From assembly GCA_032717465.1 (NCBI GenBank), contig CM064697.1, positions 3,362,501 to 3,426,500 on the forward strand: a stretch of 64,000 bases of DNA, given 5' to 3'. Below are positions 34,231-44,689 of this stretch, piece after piece (within the stretch, counting starts at the first letter, position 1; every line of letters begins with the position of its first letter). This stretch comes from Coenobita brevimanus (lineage: Eukaryota > Arthropoda > Malacostraca > Decapoda > Coenobitidae). The notes under the pieces were generated by a model. That model was not told where the DNA came from and searched no databases. It saw nothing but the letters and a program-made list of their open reading frames with translations. Position numbers and translations under genes: made by a program.

Positions 34231-34985
34231 TGGTGTTTAATTGGACCCAAACATGGCAGATGGATTTCAATATTAGTAACTGTAAAGTGCTAAACATTGG
34301 CAGTAAATATGTGAGGGCCAGCTGTACTATGAATAACATGCAGCTTAGTTGTGTAAGCCATGAAAAAGATTTACGGAGTTATCATAACAAATTATCTAAA
34401 AGCAAACAAGCAGTGTACAGAGGCTGTTAAGAAACCAAACAAGCAAGCAACAGATAAATTACTTAGGTACATAGGTAGAAGATTCAGATACAAATCAGAA
34501 AAAATTTGTCCTCACCTTGCACAATTCTCTAATACGTCCACATTTGGAGTACTGTGTTCAGTTCTGGTCATCTTAATTCAAAATGGACTTGGAGAAACTC
34601 GAGAGGGTACGGTGAAGGGTCATAAAATTAACACTTAGATCGAGAAGTAAAGTATATGAGGAACACTTAAAAGAGCTGAGCCTTTCCCAGGCAACGAGGC
34701 GATATAATACAAGTATGCAAATTTTAAATATGACGGTTGAAAAGCACTTTGCAGTAAATCGGTCAAATCATATTAGAAGTAATGGACATAAAATCACTGA
34801 CAAGCACGTCTACACACCTGAAGCTAAGCACTTTATTTTCAGTAGAGGTGTAAATACTGTATATGAAACGACTTGCGTCTTAATGTGGGAAACTCTGATA
34901 CAGTCCTTACATTCAGGAATCGCGTGGACAGGATTTTGTCTTCTAATCCTCATCTAAGCATGTTCGCTTCTGATTACGGGTGAGC
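34230..34985 (+). pseudogene. CR1-like LINE, C-terminal fragment
   Basis: The region encodes, in several plus frames, the stretch that follows the RT catalytic domain in CR1/Rex1-type non-LTR elements: WQMDFNISNCKVLNIGS at 34253, HEKDLR, then YGVIITNYLKANKQCTEA after a frameshift near 34365, then YIGRRFRYKSEKI. Later come PHL with FGVLCSVLVI (the Y-x-S-L-V-R-P-H-L-E-Y-x-x-Q-x-W region) and NRSNHIRSNGHKI. The last part (AKHFIFSRGVNTVYE, then SSNPHLSMFASD in a shifted frame) ends near 34970. At least four frame changes and stops show it is inactive. No 5' part is attached; a minisatellite abuts upstream. Confidence 0.8.
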
Positions 34986-35690
34986 AAGCGAAGCGATGGT
35001 TACGTTCAGCTGAGTTATGGGCGGACCGACATTACCTGGCCTGGCCCAACATGACACGGGGTTTTCAGGGGCAAATAACTTTTCTACTTTGTGAGATAGG
35101 GAAGAGATTCTTTCAGTAGGTAATAGATACATTCATTAAATTTTGTTTTTAGTTATATATTTACTCATGAGACCAACGAAACCTCTTGAAATCCCAGCTT
35201 TGGGAATGTACCAAGGGTTCAATTGACATGCTCCACTATGAAATCGAATTTAAAAAGATTTCCTGTTGTAACACTGTTTTCTTGCATGAATTGTAGCAGT
35301 TAAATATCGGATATTACGCTCATTAATTTTACATGAACGCTTTTTCTATGTTGAAGGGGTGAAATCAGCATGGGTAATCACCTCATTTCTGGGTTTTATC
35401 ATTCGATCAGTAGCCAAGCGTTTACCAACACAGTTCGTTGACACGGCAAGTCGGGAGCAGAGAACTGAACATTGCGCGTGTGATAAATGCTACGGCGCCT
35501 CGCTATATGCACATCCAGAGAGAAAACGTAAGAGAGAGAAAACGTGAGAAAGTAAATATTTTTAGCTCAGTTCTTCTGTTATTGTTCAGCTACTTAACCA
35601 GAAGTGTTGAAAGTTTACACCAAGATGAAATTGTGATGATTGGCTTGTGTACGAACGCGAGCTTGCCCGTCACGAGCTCACAAAGCGCTG
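34986..35690. other. Unique AT-rich DNA
   Basis: No gene recognised. Two overlapping plus frames (35359-35547 and 35438-35695) are short and without splice context. May include LINE 3' untranslated sequence at its start. Confidence 0.4.
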
Positions 35691-35850
35691 GTTAATACAT
35701 TTTTGAATTATGATTTCTTACAGTACAAGACATGGAGACTAACCACACAACTAATCCCTAGTTAGGCATGTTCACTTCTAAATTATACGTTTCTGAATCA
35801 TGTTGCTGTACAGTACAAAACATGGAGGCTGTAACTGCAGAACAACAACA
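35691..35850. repeat. About 88-bp direct duplication
   Basis: TGAATTATGATTTCTTACAG and ACAAGACATGGAGACT at 35703 recur as TGAATCATGTTGCTGTACAG and ACAAAACATGGAGGCT at 35791. GCATGTTCACTTCT at 35767 echoes the LINE end at 34957. Confidence 0.7.
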
Positions 35851-36129
35851 ATGCTTTCCTTACGTTGACTAGATTTGTTTCCTTTGCAAGTTACATTAGT
35901 GTAGACTATGATTTCCTTTAACCCTTTCCTGTGAAATTTCTACAACAACGTTTCTGTGTGCATGGTAGCCCTTCTCACTATTTCATGTCTGCATCGACTG
36001 AAATGTTTGGTGGGTGGGTGGAGGGGGATGTTTGCTCTCCTGCCTTCTTATCCTTATCTTTGATCCGTAGAGAAGTTACGCTAGTTAGATTCTTCCAGCA
36101 AACAGCATCGAAAGGATCAGTATATCTGT

Positions 36130-37720
36130 TGCTGTTTGTTTTCCTTTGTACTCCCCTGTTAATGCTGTCTACTTCTGTCAGCTCACCCTTTCCTCTAGCA
36201 GTCTGAATCTGTCTGCCCCCTCCACTTCCAGCTGTGTGCCTCTGCTTTGAGCTGTCCGTTTTAATCCTGTGTGTTGCCTCGTCAAGTGCACCTGTATGCT
36301 CATTTCTGCTCCCATAAAAACCTGTTTCCATCTCCCTGCTGCTGTTGACTGCTATCATTTTCGCCAGGGTCTTTCTGCTCCTGTCATCTGTTATTTACCC
36401 ATACCGAGTCTACACTACTTTGTTCAAGCTTTTACGTAGCTTGCTTCTATATAATTGTATTTGCTTGTCTCTTCCTCTTTGCTTCGACGTCGACCAGTTT
36501 GCTCCTGTCTGGTGCTTTCTCCTGTCTATTCCTACGTCCCAATGTCTTCTGTTTATTTCTGCTCTCTCCTTTCTGTTCCTGTGTACATCTGCTTTATCCT
36601 GTTTGCTCCTACACTCACTGTCTGCCCTGTTTACACCTGTTTTCTCGTGTCTGGTTCTACGTCCCTCTGTCTTCTGTTGTCTGTTGTGGTGTCTGGCCCC
36701 TGCCGCTCTACAGCCACTGCTTCCCTGCTTATGCTATACTTTACCTTGATAGTTTGCTTCACTTCCTCTTGTGCTAAAGCTAGCGTAAGTTTCTCATCTC
36801 TGCTTACCCTCTTCCTCCTTCCCCTTTTCCTTCTCCTTCCTCTCTTCCTGCTCCCTCCTCTCTTCCTGTTCCTTCTCTTCTTTCTCTTCTCTCTATTCCA
36901 GTTCCTGATTTCTTTCTCCACCCTCATCTTGTTCTTTTCTTTCTTCTTCCCACTCATTTTCTGTTCCTTCCTTTCGTTCTTCTTCATCTCTTTCTTCCTC
37001 GTCCTTCCATCTTTTTTATTCTCTCTTTCCCCTTCTCTCCCTCTGTCATTTCTTCTTCTAATACTTCTCCTATCCCCTCCTTTCATTCATTCTCTTGCCG
37101 TCAGTTCTTGTTTCTTCCATTTTTTTGCGTTTTCCCTCCTCTTCCTTTTCCTCCTCATTTATTCTTTCTTCTTCTCCTCCTTATTCTGTTTGTTTTCTCA
37201 TATTTTATCCCTCCTCCTCATCCATGCCATTTGCACAGTCGTCTTTCCTCCTGTTCCATCTTTCGTGTCTTCTCTTTCCTGTTAGTTCTCTTTTGTTCCC
37301 TTTTGTGTTCATTCTCTTTATTCTTCTTTCCCTCCCGTACCTTTTCCTCCTCCATCCCTCTCCCTCCTGCATATTTTCCTCCTCTCTCCCTCCCCTTTCA
37401 CTCAACCCTTTCCCTCCTCTTTCCTCTCTCTTCTTCCCAGTCCCCCCACTTTTTCCTCTTGAATTCACTCCTCCTTCCTTTCTCCTTCCCCTTTCTCGGC
37501 CTTGTTTTGTTTCTCCTCTCTCATTTTCTGTCATCCTCTTTTTCCACCTCTTATTCATCTTCCTCTCCTCCTACTTTCCTTCTTCGTATATATATTCCTC
37601 CTCCTCCTCCTCCTCCTCCTCCTCCTCCTCTTCCTCCTCCTCCTCCCTTCACCCCCTCACCCCCCTGTCGTGAAGGTGATCCAGTTAGAGTGAAGCCTTA
37701 TTAGTGTTGCTTACGTGCTG
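36130..37720. repeat. Pyrimidine-rich CTGTCTGCTCCTG / CTTCCTC region
   Basis: 36130-36740 repeats CTGTCTGCTCCTG words like the 33790 array. 36800-37590 is TTCCTCTTCC low complexity. 37591-37646 is a CTC trinucleotide run. Frames up to 276 codons are Leu/Ser/Phe read-through. Confidence 0.87.
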
Positions 37721-37724
37721 CTTC

Positions 37725-38100
37725 CAGTGTGTGCTGCACGTACCTCACCCTTACGTGCTCCCTTCCTTCACGTACTTCGTTCACTGTGATCTGCTCCCTC
37801 CCATCCCTTCCTTTGCTTCATCCCTCCTTGCACGTGCCACCACCCTTTCCTCACGTGCTGCCTTCCCTCATGGGCTGTCTTCCTCTCTTCACGTGCTGCC
37901 TCTTTTCCTTCTTGCACTGCCTACCTTCACGTGCTGCCTTCCTTCCCTCACGTGGCATGTCTCCCTTCACGTGCCGCTTTCCTTCCTACACGTGCTGTCT
38001 TCCTTCACATGCCCTTCCCTCTCTTCATATACTGTCACCCATCACGTGTTGCCTCCACCCTCAGCTCACGTGCCGCATCCCCCTTCACGTGCTTCTACCA
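37725..38100. repeat. TTCACGTGCTGCC minisatellite carrying E-boxes
   Basis: Degenerate repeats of 17-40 bp with the word TTCACGTGCTGCC. Palindromic CACGTG occurs ten times, at 37831, 37852, 37890, 37928, 37949, 37968, 37989, 38043, 38067 and 38086. Confidence 0.87.
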
Positions 38101-38114
38101 TTCTTTTCCTGTGT

Positions 38115-38720
38115 ATATAAGAAGCAGGTGGTGGTGGTCTGGCAGGTGGTTTCATTTACCTTTAGTTTAGCAAGGCACTTGATAGGGTTTCACAAGAGAA
38201 GCTACCGGTAACTTAGGAAAATTTATGAACGTAGCGTAGGAGGGGAGATCTTAAAATGGGCTAGATCATGACTGTCGGGAGAGAAGCGGAGGGTTGGCAT
38301 CGGTCGAATTATCGTAGGTCAGATTGTTGATGTGTAGGAGTGATTGGTTCTTGGTCCCACTTTACTTACTTAGGCTTCAGTTTTTCACATCGACATTAGG
38401 TATACAGTGTGCAGTAGTGTTAGGAAATTTGCTGATGTGGGTAAAATTGGTAGAATCATTAACACAGCTGACGTAAATTTTCTGATGACGCTAATGCAGG
38501 TAGAATCATTAACACAGCTGACGTAAATTTTCTGACGACGCTAATGCAGGTAGAATCATTAACACAGCTGATGATTCAAGAGTCCTCAGAGGGAATTTAC
38601 CATGTCACTCGAATCATCAGAGGAGTGGCAAATGAAATATAGAAAAATATAAACCACTTAATGTCGGCAGATGGCGTCAGCATATCCTGCAATAAATCAG
38701 ATTATGTAAAAATCGATCAG
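38115..38720 (+). pseudogene. CR1-like LINE reverse-transcriptase fragment
   Basis: Joined across frames the region follows the RT core: FTFSLARHLIGF (the F-S-K-A-F-D-x-V-P-H motif), VGGEILKWA (after a frame change; GGEIL-W is typical), SGEKRRVGIGR, LVPL (degraded S-G-V-P-Q-G-S-V-L-G-P), DIDI-like HIDIRYTVCS, and VRKFADVGKIGRIINTADV, which holds the F-A-D-D catalytic motif with the second Asp replaced. It ends with EEWQMKY, overlapping the start of the 34230 fragment in family coordinates. Multiple stops and a tandem duplication show it is dead. Confidence 0.8.
38445..38565 (+). repeat. 50-bp tandem duplication within the LINE
   Basis: The unit GGTAGAATCATTAACACAGC plus TGACGTAAATTTTCTGACGACGC-like sequence recurs at about 38448, 38498 and 38548, directly after the region encoding the RT catalytic FAD motif. 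Confidence 0.85.
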
Positions 38721-38767
38721 ACTTTACTGTACGCTGCCGTCTTTCATGTCTGTTTGTTTTGCTTATT

Positions 38768-38915
38768 CTTGCTATCTCCAGACGATTTTATTGATATTTT
38801 GGGAACTCATTTTAGTGGAGGGGGTTAATGAAGGTTGCTGGACGTCTGACCTCTCCAGTTAAGGGTCTCTCCTAGTTGAATTAAAAACACCTTGTAGTAG
38901 CATGTATAAAGCAGA
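38768..38915. mobile_element. MITE-B copy
   Basis: Left TTGCTATCTCCAGACGATTT; centre GGGGGTTAATGAAGG; right GTTGAATTAAAAACACC and GTAGTAGCATGTAT, a degraded form of the complementary arm (AATAAAATCGTCTGG, GTAGCAAG). Confidence 0.7.
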
Positions 38916-39092
38916 AAAGTCATCATTGTAGGGAAAGGGTTAAGGCGTTCTCAGGCAGGAGCAGAAATAAGCAGATCTTGAATTCGGAGACGTTGTAGGC
39001 TGAAAGCGATAAGATTTATAACCTTCATTAACCCGTTCACCGCCAGAGGTCTTTACCGATCTGATAATAAAGTCCTCTGGAGATAACGAGGT

Positions 39093-39291
39093 CCGTATTC
39101 TCGTCTGATAAAGACTCCCTAACACCCCTTCTTTAGCGATTTGTTTTTTGATACGCCTGGTTAATATTGTTTTGTACGCAGAGTCTGGCGATTTTTTAGA
39201 TTAAGTAACACAGAAATGGACAAGATGTATTAAGCAGAATAAATCGCTTAGGAAGAGGCGTTAGGGAGCTTCCTTAACCGACGAGAATACG
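39093..39291. mobile_element. MITE-C copy
   Basis: Left TATTCTCGTCTGATAAAG with AACACCCCTTCTTTAGCGAT; right AATCGCTTAGGAAGAGGCGT with TTCCTTAACCGACGAGAATA. Inverted arms of about 50 bp. Confidence 0.87.
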
Positions 39292-39429
39292 AGCCTGAGA
39301 GTATATATAAAATAATGACGTCCTCGGGGTGAAGAGGCAAACACATTCGCTCCAATTACTGCTCTATTTCCTTCTTTTTTTTTCTGTATAATATATTTAT
39401 GACTTTCCTTTTTAATTTTATTTTTATAA

Positions 39430-39565
39430 CCTCCCGGGGATTCTATGCAGTTCAGGACAGAATTTTATAGTGAAGGGGTTAATGAAGGCGATATTTGACT
39501 CCTCCAGCTCGGAAAGTTTCTCATAAATTTAAAGATAATATCGTCTGGATGTAGGAAGAACATGA
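39430..39565. mobile_element. MITE-B copy, degraded
   Basis: GAAGGGGTTAATGAAGGCGA, CTCCAGCTCGG, and TAATATCGTCTGGATGTAGG. Confidence 0.6.
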
Positions 39566-39620
39566 TTAAAAGAACATCACTGGACTGAGGGGAATAAGAA
39601 CAGCGCAGGAACCATGAATT

Positions 39621-39880
39621 GAGTAGTAGTAGTTGTAGTAATAGTAGTAGTAGTAGTCATGGTAGTAAGAGTTGTAGTAGTAGTAGTAGTAGCAGTAGTT
39701 GCAACCCCAGACTCATCTAAAACGTGAACCCAGTGGACTGCAGGCTGTTGTTGACCTCATCCTGCACCCCGCCATCCTTCTCTGAGGGAACAGGGAGGGA
39801 GCAGCTGACGGACGTTTGTATAACTTGGCAGAGTTGTTTAGTTACCTCAGTGCCACCACGTACAGGCGTCGCTCTCTAGC
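39621..39880 (-). mobile_element. SINE-1 copy with target-site duplication
   Basis: Flanked by identical ACCATGAATT at 39611-39620 and 39881-39890. On the minus strand it starts GCTAGAGAGCGACGCC, contains CAAGTTATACAAACG, AAGGATGGCGGGGTGCAGG and CCTGCAGTCCACTGGGTTCA, and ends in a (TAC)n/(TAG)n tail (plus-strand GTA at 39622-39706). The direct repeat, the simple-repeat tail and the lack of an ORF mark it as a retroposed SINE. No convincing tRNA A box is seen, so its Pol III origin is unclear. Confidence 0.82.
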
Positions 39881-39890
39881 ACCATGAATT

Positions 39891-40089
39891 AATAAAGAGC
39901 AGAATGTGTTAGGAACAATTTTTACTCCGTCGGTCGAGTGCAGTCAGCTTGTTAAAACCAGAGTAAATGTTAAAGTAGCCATTGTATTGAAGGGGTGAAG
40001 AAGGTAATTTATATTGTACAGTTTTTCATGCGTTTCCGTATGTGCTGAAACTAACCACAACCACCACCACCACCACCAGTATCAGCATT

Positions 40090-40129
<40 letters not shown>

Positions 40130-40564
40130 GTAGCAGCAGCTGCTGCACTTGACCCAATTTCCCAAGTTCAGATGAGGTAGGGAGATCTAGAAGACTCTCT
40201 GATCTCTTTGTGGACGTGAATCAGAGGAGAAAAGAGGCATCAGGGGTCGTAATTGCCAAGGATCATACCCAATTTACGGGATAAGCGGGTCTTCATACCA
40301 GTATACTCTTATCAGGTAGTTTTTTTTCTCGTTTTTTCAGTATAACTTTTCCACTCCCGTTATGTAGTTTTCCATTTCTTTATTGCTATTTATTGATGAT
40401 TTCACTTGATAGGACAGACCTTAAATAATAAAGGAGTTAATGAAGGCTGTATCCAACTCTCAAAATTGAAGTCTCCGCTGCTTAAAAAGAAAAGAAAAAA
40501 GGAAATAGAATAATTAGGTGATATGTCTCTGGATCTAAGTGGTTCATAATGACTCTCCTTGGGT
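39891..40564. other. Unique DNA with (TCA)n and a MITE-B relic
   Basis: CAC/TCA trinucleotide runs at 40055-40077 and 40086-40130. 40425-40540 carries GGAGTTAATGAAGGCTG and TATCCAACTC words of MITE-B. No gene. Confidence 0.55.
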
Positions 40565-40985
40565 TGTGAAGTGTAAAGTGAAGTGGTTGTAAAGTGTAAG
40601 GTATTGTGGTTGTAAAGTGCAAAGTAGTGTGGTTGTGTAGAGTAAGGTAGTGTGATTGTAAAGAGTAAGGTAGTGTTACTGTGTATTGTAAGGTAATGTG
40701 GTTGTGAAGTATAAGGCAGTTTGGTTCTGAAGTGTAAGGTAGTTTGGTTCTGGAGTGTAAGGTAGTTTGGTTGTGAGGTGTAAGGTAGTGTGGTTATGTA
40801 GTGTAAGGAGGTTTGGTTGTGAAGTGTAGGGGTTGTGGAGTGTGTGGTAGGTTGCTGGTGAAGTGTATGGTTGTTTGGTTGGGAAGTGTACGGTAGTTTG
40901 GTGTGGTGTAGTTTGGTTGTGACGTGTAAGGTTGTTTGGTAGTGAAGTGTAAGGTAGTGTGGTTGTGAAGTGAACGGTGGCTATA
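40565..40985. repeat. 23-bp minisatellite
   Basis: Unit GTTGTGAAGTGTAAGGTAGT plus TTG, with clean 23-bp spacing at 40710-40830. Minus frames read Thr/Pro/Tyr-rich peptides because 23 is not divisible by 3. Confidence 0.9.
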
Positions 40986-41111
40986 TGAATGAATGTAAAA
41001 AGAATTAATGAAGAGTCTTAGGCACAACTTAAAGTAAATAAGGTTTATAAGTATGGAACCCGCTTCAAGTGTCCCTTACTCTTTTGTGGAGCGTAGGAGT
41101 CCTCCCCCCCG

Positions 41112-41531
<420 letters not shown>

Positions 41532-41699
41532 GGAAATACATGTACAGTAATCTTTCTCCCCCCCTCCCCAGGGTTTTATTACAAGTGAAACCCATCAGAA
41601 GCAAAAAATTATTGGGAACACTTTTATTTTGGAACATTTTATTGGTACAGTTTATCATGGAACCAAATTTAGTAAGAGGAAAATTTAATTGAGATTTTG

Positions 41700-41960
41700 A
41701 GAACATGAGGAGAAATATTTTGTGATGAGTGTTTATGAGGAGAATATGAGGAGAAATATTTTGTGATGAGTGATGATGAGAATATTTGAAGTGTTTTGTA
41801 ATGAGTGATGATGAGGAAAATATTAGGAGAAATATTTTGTGGTGAGTGATTATGAGGAGATATTAGGAGAAATATGGGTGATTATAAGGAGAATATTAGG
41901 AGAGATATTTTGTGATGAGTGAATCTGAGAAGAAATATTTGGAAAAATATTTTGTAACAG
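41700..41960. repeat. GAGGAGAAATATTTTGTGATGAG minisatellite
   Basis: Units of 30-60 bp with AATATTTTGTGATGAGTGAT and ATGAGGAGAATATTAGGAG words, about six copies. Confidence 0.85.
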
Positions 41961-41997
41961 TGTATATTTTGGGTAACTATAGACCCATCTGAGTCTA

Positions 41998-42211
41998 CTG
42001 TACCCTGTCCACTTTAACTTGGTGTAAAATTGCTATCTCTATCGTGAATGCTGAGCTGAAACAAGAGATGAACATAAGAGTATAGTGTTAATCAGGAGAG
42101 AGTGTTGTGGAAGGGATGCAGAGTCACAGTATTGTCTTGTTCTGCCCTTGAGTCGAGAAAAATAAGCTGCAGAATGACGATAATCACCAAGTTAGTGTGG
42201 AAGAACTACAG
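41998..42211 (-). mobile_element. MITE-A copy
   Basis: Left CTGTACCCTGTCCACTTTAA; right GTTAGTGTGGAAGAACTACAG. Confidence 0.85.
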
Positions 42212-42240
42212 TGGTTGAGAAAAATTGAGTGGATAGTGTA

Positions 42241-42243
<3 letters not shown>

Positions 42244-42293
<50 letters not shown>

Positions 42294-42405
42294 GGACGTA
42301 CATGATGAAGTGCCGTATGTTGTTAAGCTCACATGATGAAGTGCAATTACTCATTTAAATGTTAAATACAAAAATGTGTCTGGCTACTTAAAAGGCTAAA
42401 TATAG

Positions 42406-42439
<34 letters not shown>
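42244..42439. repeat. Two (GT)n microsatellites
   Basis: GT runs at 42244-42293 and 42409-42439 with 115 bp of unique sequence between. Confidence 0.96.
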
Positions 42440-42442
<3 letters not shown>

Positions 42443-42508
42443 ATTTATCACTGTAATGCTCTAACTACTTCACTTCGATGACGTATTACATATTTTACTC
42501 TTACTGCT

Positions 42509-42657
42509 GGTGCTGGAGGGGGACACCTTCCTGCGGTCGCATTGATATAATTGGACGGCGTCACTACCGGGTATACAAGCGTTCCTCAACTCCCTCAAAT
42601 CCCTGAAAGGAGGATGGTGCGGTACAGGAGGACAACTTCATCTTGCATTCTAGGTAG
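42509..42657 (+). mobile_element. SINE-1 copy, diverged and tailless
   Basis: GGTGCTGGAGGGGGACACCT, CCGGGTATACAAGCG, CAACTCCCTCAAATCCCTGA and AGGAGGATGGTG align with the better copy 110 bp downstream. It lacks the 3' hairpin and tail. Confidence 0.65.
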
Positions 42658-42679
42658 AGGGATTAGACACAGCTTACAT

Positions 42680-42750
42680 CAATCCCCATGAATTGAATAC
42701 AGTCGTCTGGAATTGGCAAAAAATACGTCATCGGAGTGAAAGGGGTTGAT
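42680..42750. mobile_element. MITE-B half copy
   Basis: GAATTGAATACAGTCGTCTG, GCAAAAAATACG and GAAAGGGGTTGA. Confidence 0.55.
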
Positions 42751-42766
42751 TGTTTACGTCTAATGC

Positions 42767-42982
42767 GGTGCTGGAGACGGAGGCCTTCGTGTGGTGCCAC
42801 CAGTATAACCGCATGTTGGATCTGCCCGGTTATACAAAGGTGGCACAACTCCATCCCTGTCCCCGAAAGGGAGGGTGGTGGGCTGAAGGAGGGGGGGCAG
42901 CTTCGGCCTGCAGTCCACTGAGTTCACATTCAGATGACCTAGGACTACAACAACAACAACAACAAAAGCAACAACAACAACA
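42767..42982 (+). mobile_element. SINE-1, best-preserved copy
   Basis: Starts GGTGCTGGAGACGGAGGCCT, contains GTGTGGTGCCACCAGTATAA, CCGGTTATACAAAGGTGGCA and GAAAGGGAGGGTGGTGGGC, then CCTGCAGTCCACTGAGTTCA and an imperfect hairpin, and ends in (CAA)n at 42946-42981. The tail trinucleotide differs between copies (CAA here, TAC elsewhere). Frames reading across it are not genes. Confidence 0.78.
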
Positions 42983-43234
42983 TCTTAACATACAAATATC
43001 AGTTCCGGTTTTCCTCCAGCATACATTTAATCATCACGCCATTCGTTGTAAAAATCATATCTTTTGGTCAGTTATGAAGAGTTAATGGCATGGTTAATTT
43101 CCAAATAGTACCTAATTCGACGAAAGTGGAATCTTCAGAACACTGTGTGTACTACCAAATATGAGATGGAGGGATGGGGTGGAGAGGCATATAAGAGAGC
43201 GAGATGTGAGCTGGGGAAACGACAACCTTATGAC

Positions 43235-43325
43235 GTAAGAGAGGGCGACATGGAGGTAAATCGTTTGTAGTCACCTCTTCCGGGATTAAAGCGTCTGACT
43301 ATAGATAGATACTTAGATACATAAA
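43235..43325 (+). mobile_element. Retroposon end with (TAGA)n tail
   Basis: TAGTCACCTCTTCCGGGATT then AAAGCGTCTGACTATAGATAG, matching the nested insertion at 17733-17836. Confidence 0.55.
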
Positions 43326-43511
43326 GGGATTATCTACCCGGTTACTAGTATTGAATAGCGATTCATAATTCTCTTGTGATAAAAGCTTTCAAATGATACC
43401 ACATATACTTCTGTTGGTTGCTAGAAGTCCCTAACACAATACAATAATCGTGTCCTTAATGATATCTCGCTGGCCACTAACTGATTCCTCAAACTGTTCC
43501 ATGTCAGATTC

Positions 43512-43793
43512 ATGCAACACTTCGCCTCCAGTGTCACTCATGTTCTAAAGCATCTGAAGTTACACATAGTTTTGCCTCACACCCAACATGAGATAATGCA
43601 TACACTAAATAAGATGTTAAATGAATGGCATGGAATCTCCAAAACTATTGCTGTTCGTGATGCAGAAATGAAACTGAATAGGTGTCGAAATATGAAACTG
43701 GTAGTCTTTTTTGTTACACTTGGCAACACAATCACTGTAAGCTGCAATTTACATATGAAAAGTTATCAAAATACCATTCCTATATCTGCCTGA
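43512..43793 (+). CDS. Weak ORF, 93 codons, unknown
   Basis: ATG-to-TGA frame in non-repetitive DNA with balanced composition. It has a Cys/Arg/Asn-rich segment (MKLNRCRNMKLVV) followed by a hydrophobic stretch (LVVFFVTLGNTITVS) that could be a short membrane segment. No domain is recognised. An in-frame stop lies 10 codons upstream of the ATG. No clear acceptor, donor or polyadenylation signal. It may be chance or a decayed gene. Confidence 0.22.
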   Translation: MQHFASSVTHVLKHLKLHIVLPHTQHEIMHTLNKMLNEWHGISKTIAVRDAEMKLNRCRNMKLVVFFVTLGNTITVSCNLHMKSYQNTIPISA

Positions 43794-44082
43794 CAAACTG
43801 AAAAACACTCCTTGAAGACAGCATACAGCTTCCATGAACACTGCATGACGATGAACTGGTTAGAGTGTGCCCTGAGTCGGAAAACATTGAAGTATAAATA
43901 TCAATCACTTAGTTGATATAGGAGAAGATAGCTATACCGGTCAATCACTGTACAATATAAATGAATCTGCCCTCATTACAAAGCTCATTAATATTTACCT
44001 GCGGCGGCTGTCAACAACGGCACACCTTTCCCGGTACATACGCTCTTAAAGATGACCAAACGGGGGAAATGAAGAAAAGCCG

Positions 44083-44083
<1 letters not shown>

Positions 44084-44140
<57 letters not shown>
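44084..44140. repeat. (GT)n microsatellite
   Basis: Perfect GT run of about 57 bp. Confidence 0.97.
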
Positions 44141-44143
<3 letters not shown>

Positions 44144-44284
44144 ACTGTACATCCCTGTTTTTGTCTCTGTGTATGATGGATGTGCGTGACTGTGTACATG
44201 TGCGTGAGTGTCTGTTTGCATGTTTTATGTTGGGCGTGTTTGTTTTTGTGAGCATGCTTGCTTATGTGCTTTGTGGATGATAAT

Positions 44285-44640
44285 TTGTGTATGAGTGTTA
44301 GTTTATGTGCGTGTGTTAGTTTATGTGCGTGAGTGTTAGTTTGTGTGCGTGAGTGTTAGCTTGTGTCCGTGAGTGTTAGTTTGTGTGCGTGAGTGTTAGC
44401 TTGTGTGCGTGAGGGTTAGTTTGTGTGCGTGAGTGTTAGTTTATGTGCGTGAGTGTTAGTTTATGTGCGTGAGTATTAGCTTGTGTGCGTGAGGGTTAGC
44501 TTGTGTGCGTGTTAGCTTGTGTGCGTCAGTGTTTGTGGTATGAACTGTGTATGTATTTGTGTGGGTGCTAGATGTGTTGTGTGGGTGCTTGATGTATGTG
44601 CGTGAGTGTTTGTGCGCGTGCGTGTGCGAGTGAGTGAGGA
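44285..44640. repeat. 20-bp minisatellite GTGAGTGTTAGTTTGTGTGC
   Basis: About twelve tandem 20-bp units from 44295 to 44530 with T/A/C variation, degrading into GTGCGTGAGTG words to 44640. Confidence 0.92.
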
Positions 44641-44689
44641 GATGATGGGGCAGGAAGGAAGTCATTGTCAGAGAGAACACGAGGCCAAG

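Noticed and set aside
36455..37285. 276-codon Leu/Ser/Phe-rich plus frame, superficially like a membrane protein
   Set aside because: Hydrophobicity arises from CTT/CTC/TTC codons of polypyrimidine DNA; overlapping frames look the same.
42663..43085. Frames across the (CAA)n poly-Gln stretch
   Set aside because: They are SINE-1 body plus its trinucleotide tail, not a Gln-rich protein.
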